Origin: Scatosoma sp045128055
GTDB lineage: Bacteria; Bacillota; Clostridia; Christensenellales; Borkfalkiaceae
DNA: 6,235 nt
NCBI GenBank assembly: GCA_045128055.1
Contig: JBGVRC010000179.1
Span: 1 to 6,235, forward strand
Direction of reading: 5' to 3'
Shown here: piece by piece, positions 4,530-6,235 of the stretch
Layout of the letters: each line of letters begins with the position of its first letter
Position numbering within the stretch: position 1 is the first letter of the stretch
Translations under genes and position numbers: made by a program
The notes under the pieces: model-generated
The model's database searches: none
What the model was told of the DNA's origin: nothing
What the model saw: the letters and a program-made list of their open reading frames with translations, nothing else

Positions 4530-6235
4530 TTGACGACGAAATCGGAAGAGAATAAGAAAGAAAAGAAATCTAAAAAGGTAAAAAAGGAATCTGCAATCGT
4601 CACGAAAGAAAGTATTTGCGCGACTTGCGCTATGTTTTTCTTTTTGGGATTTTTGATTTTATGTACTCGTTCGCTCATATTCGGCGACTTTGGCGGGGGT
4701 GTCAACGACGTGCTCTTGGGCGCGTTTGGGTATATGTCCTATCCGCTTTTTTTAGGCGCAACCTATTTGTGCGTTATGGGCTTAGTCGGCAAGAGCCTTG
4801 TTAAAAATAAAAAAGCAGGCTGGTTGCTGGGGATTGCTCTTGTTTGCTTGGCGATTACCATACATATTGCGTTGACCTATCAACGCTTTGATGAAGAAGG
4901 TTATTTAAACTATTGTTTCGCTTCGGGCGCAGCTTTCCCGAAAACAACGGTAACGGGGCTTTTGGGCGGGGCGATTGCTTACGGAGTATCCCAGCTGATT
5001 ACGCAAACGGGCAGCTTGGTCGTTTTTGCATTGCTTTTCACGTTGTTTGGTTATATATCGTTTACCGTTCTCAAAAAAGGCGTAAACACGAAAGAAGATA
5101 ATGCAAAAAGCGAAGGGGAAGCGCCTTCGATGGAGATTCCGCTTTCCAACGACGGGGGGATAGGCGGAAATGTAGAAAACACGGCCGCGCAACAACCGAA
5201 CGTTATCCATGTAACAACGGGTAATGATGGGCAAGCTTCTCCTACGGCGCTCGGGAAAAATGCAAATGGATATACAGCCGATATGGTTGCGCAGCGTCCT
5301 GGGGTAAAATTATACGAAGCGTCGCAAAACAGCGCGGCTAATGCAAATCAAACAAACGGTTTTTCGCCGTTTGGCAATTCGCAGCAAAGCACTCAACCCA
5401 TTGAAGTTGAACCCACGGACGATTTGGTTAATTCCTACGAAAAGAGCCGCGCCTTTCTCTTTGGCGGTACGCCTGCGGAAAATTATAAGCGAAATTTGCT
5501 TTTTGATCCAAATGCAAACGTGAATAAACGTTCTTCCAACGAAACGAGCGTTCCGTCAAATACGTACGTACCTTCTTACGTGAATGCGTATGAAAACTCG
5601 GTAAACGATGACGCGGCAAATATTTGTCCTGCAAAAGTGGTAAGCGATAACGCTGTTGCGTCTAATACAACCTACGCAGAGCCTAAATATCCCGAATATC
5701 AAGAACCCACTTCGTTTGTCACGCCTATTCAGCCTATTCAACCGACGACGGAATATCCGACGGAAGCTCGTTCTTTCCAACCTAATGCGGAAGAAGCTTC
5801 TTGGGGTAAAGAGAGCAGTTCATTTGATAAATATTCCGATTTCACGCAAAGTGAAAGGAGCAGGGAAGAAATTTTACCTGCAACAAACGGAGATATCTTT
5901 GCTTCCCATCAAGACGACGGTGCATATCGTCGCCACGATTATATGGATTTATTCTCTACGTCCAACCCTAACGTGTTTGGCGGGGAAGAGCTTTCAAGAA
6001 AGGACGCGGACGCTGTTTCTTTTGCGGGCAATGTTCGTGCGACCGAGCAAGAAGAGAATTTTGATAATAGCGACCGCGGTCGCGGCTTTGACGCCTTTAC
6101 GTCAAGCGGCAGAGACGGCTTGCATTTATTTGATGACGAAGGGGAAACGCAATCGCGCGGATATGAAACGGATTTTTCCGCGGACAGAGCTTTTCAAAAC
6201 AATGACGCGCTTGCGCCGATGGATAGAAACGCTAA
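4530..6235 (+). CDS. ftsK: FtsK/SpoIIIE-family DNA translocase, N-terminal part only
   Basis: Septum-anchored DNA pump that moves chromosome ends through the closing septum. The frame starts at TTG 4530 and stays open for 568 codons to the window edge; the RecA-type motor with its Walker motifs and the gamma DNA-reading domain would lie beyond. A lysine-rich cytoplasmic head (about 4-19) precedes membrane helices near 29-51, 60-88, 97-116 and 161-181. The stretch 142-160 (GLLGGAIAYGVSQLITQTG) resembles the glycine-rich segment before the last helix of the FtsK four-helix domain. From about 183 to at least 568 the chain is a hydrophilic, N/Q/S/P/E/D-rich disordered linker, long for a Gram-positive SpoIIIE and more like the long linker of E. 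coli FtsK. Short hydrophobic islands (AFLFGG 308-313, NLLFDPNAN 322-330, DYMDLF 470-475) interrupt it. Promoter, ribosome site and the preceding terminator define an independent unit. The family call rests on the membrane topology, the linker and the division-gene context, because the motor is not visible. Another multi-pass septal protein with a disordered tail is less likely. Confidence 0.82.
   Translation, partial: MTTKSEENKKEKKSKKVKKESAIVTKESICATCAMFFFLGFLILCTRSLIFGDFGGGVNDVLLGAFGYMSYPLFLGATYLCVMGLVGKSLVKNKKAGWLLGIALVCLAITIHIALTYQRFDEEGYLNYCFASGAAFPKTTVTGLLGGAIAYGVSQLITQTGSLVVFALLFTLFGYISFTVLKKGVNTKEDNAKSEGEAPSMEIPLSNDGGIGGNVENTAAQQPNVIHVTTGNDGQASPTALGKNANGYTADMVAQRPGVKLYEASQNSAANANQTNGFSPFGNSQQSTQPIEVEPTDDLVNSYEKSRAFLFGGTPAENYKRNLLFDPNANVNKRSSNETSVPSNTYVPSYVNAYENSVNDDAANICPAKVVSDNAVASNTTYAEPKYPEYQEPTSFVTPIQPIQPTTEYPTEARSFQPNAEEASWGKESSSFDKYSDFTQSERSREEILPATNGDIFASHQDDGAYRRHDYMDLFSTSNPNVFGGEELSRKDADAVSFAGNVRATEQEENFDNSDRGRGFDAFTSSGRDGLHLFDDEGETQSRGYETDFSADRAFQNNDALAPMDRNA

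Noticed and set aside
4616..5780. Several 60-110 codon frames on both strands within the ftsK region
   Set aside because: All overlap the TTG-started ftsK frame, which has a promoter, a strong ribosome site and coherent membrane helices. The others are Arg-rich shadows.

Overview
The window is a piece of chromosomal cell-division and cell-wall gene space from a low-to-mid GC, Gram-positive-type bacterium. A clostridial (Firmicutes/Bacillota) source is the best reading, possibly an uncultured gut-type lineage. The support is: SigA-type promoters (TTGACA-17-TATAAT), strong GGAGG and GGAGGTGAT Shine-Dalgarno sites, intrinsic terminators with U-tracts, a Firmicutes-like FtsZ core, and a MurC with the EACEY motif that I associate with clostridial MurC proteins. 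The lineage call is inference. All genes lie on the + strand. I see no mobile element, CRISPR array, tRNA or rRNA.

Layout: (1) Positions 1-122 hold the intrinsic terminator of an unseen upstream gene and a near-perfect SigA promoter. (2) Positions 156-2725 hold a two-gene operon, ftsA-ftsZ, overlapping by 4 bases (ATGA). The ftsZ ribosome binding site lies inside the last ftsA codons. The operon ends in a UUCG-tetraloop terminator. (3) Positions 2726-3013 are a 288-base, very AT-rich intergenic region. It holds a second perfect hairpin without a U-tract, an imperfect inverted repeat flanked by two facing extended -10 motifs, and a -10-like box placed so that murC could be leaderless. (4) murC occupies 3014-4363, followed by a small hairpin and a strong terminator. 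(5) A clear promoter and a near-ideal Shine-Dalgarno site drive a TTG-started ftsK/spoIIIE-type gene (4530 to the window end). Only its membrane domain and part of a very long disordered linker are inside the window.

How the genes work together: FtsZ polymerises into the cytokinetic ring and FtsA tethers it to the membrane through a C-terminal amphipathic helix. MurC makes the first peptide-bearing peptidoglycan precursor (UDP-MurNAc-L-Ala) used for wall and septum synthesis. FtsK/SpoIIIE is anchored at the septum by its N-terminal membrane domain and pumps chromosomal DNA out of the closing septum. The set looks like a rearranged remnant of the dcw (division and cell wall) cluster: ftsA-ftsZ and murC are near each other, but each unit has its own promoter and terminator, and mraZ, mraY, murG and ftsQ/divIB are not seen.

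The most notable observations are the eroded nucleotide-binding motifs of the FtsA homologue, the probable leaderless murC start, the structured AT-rich region upstream of murC, and the long FtsK linker with short hydrophobic motifs embedded in disorder. I found no convincing evidence of an entirely new biological system here.
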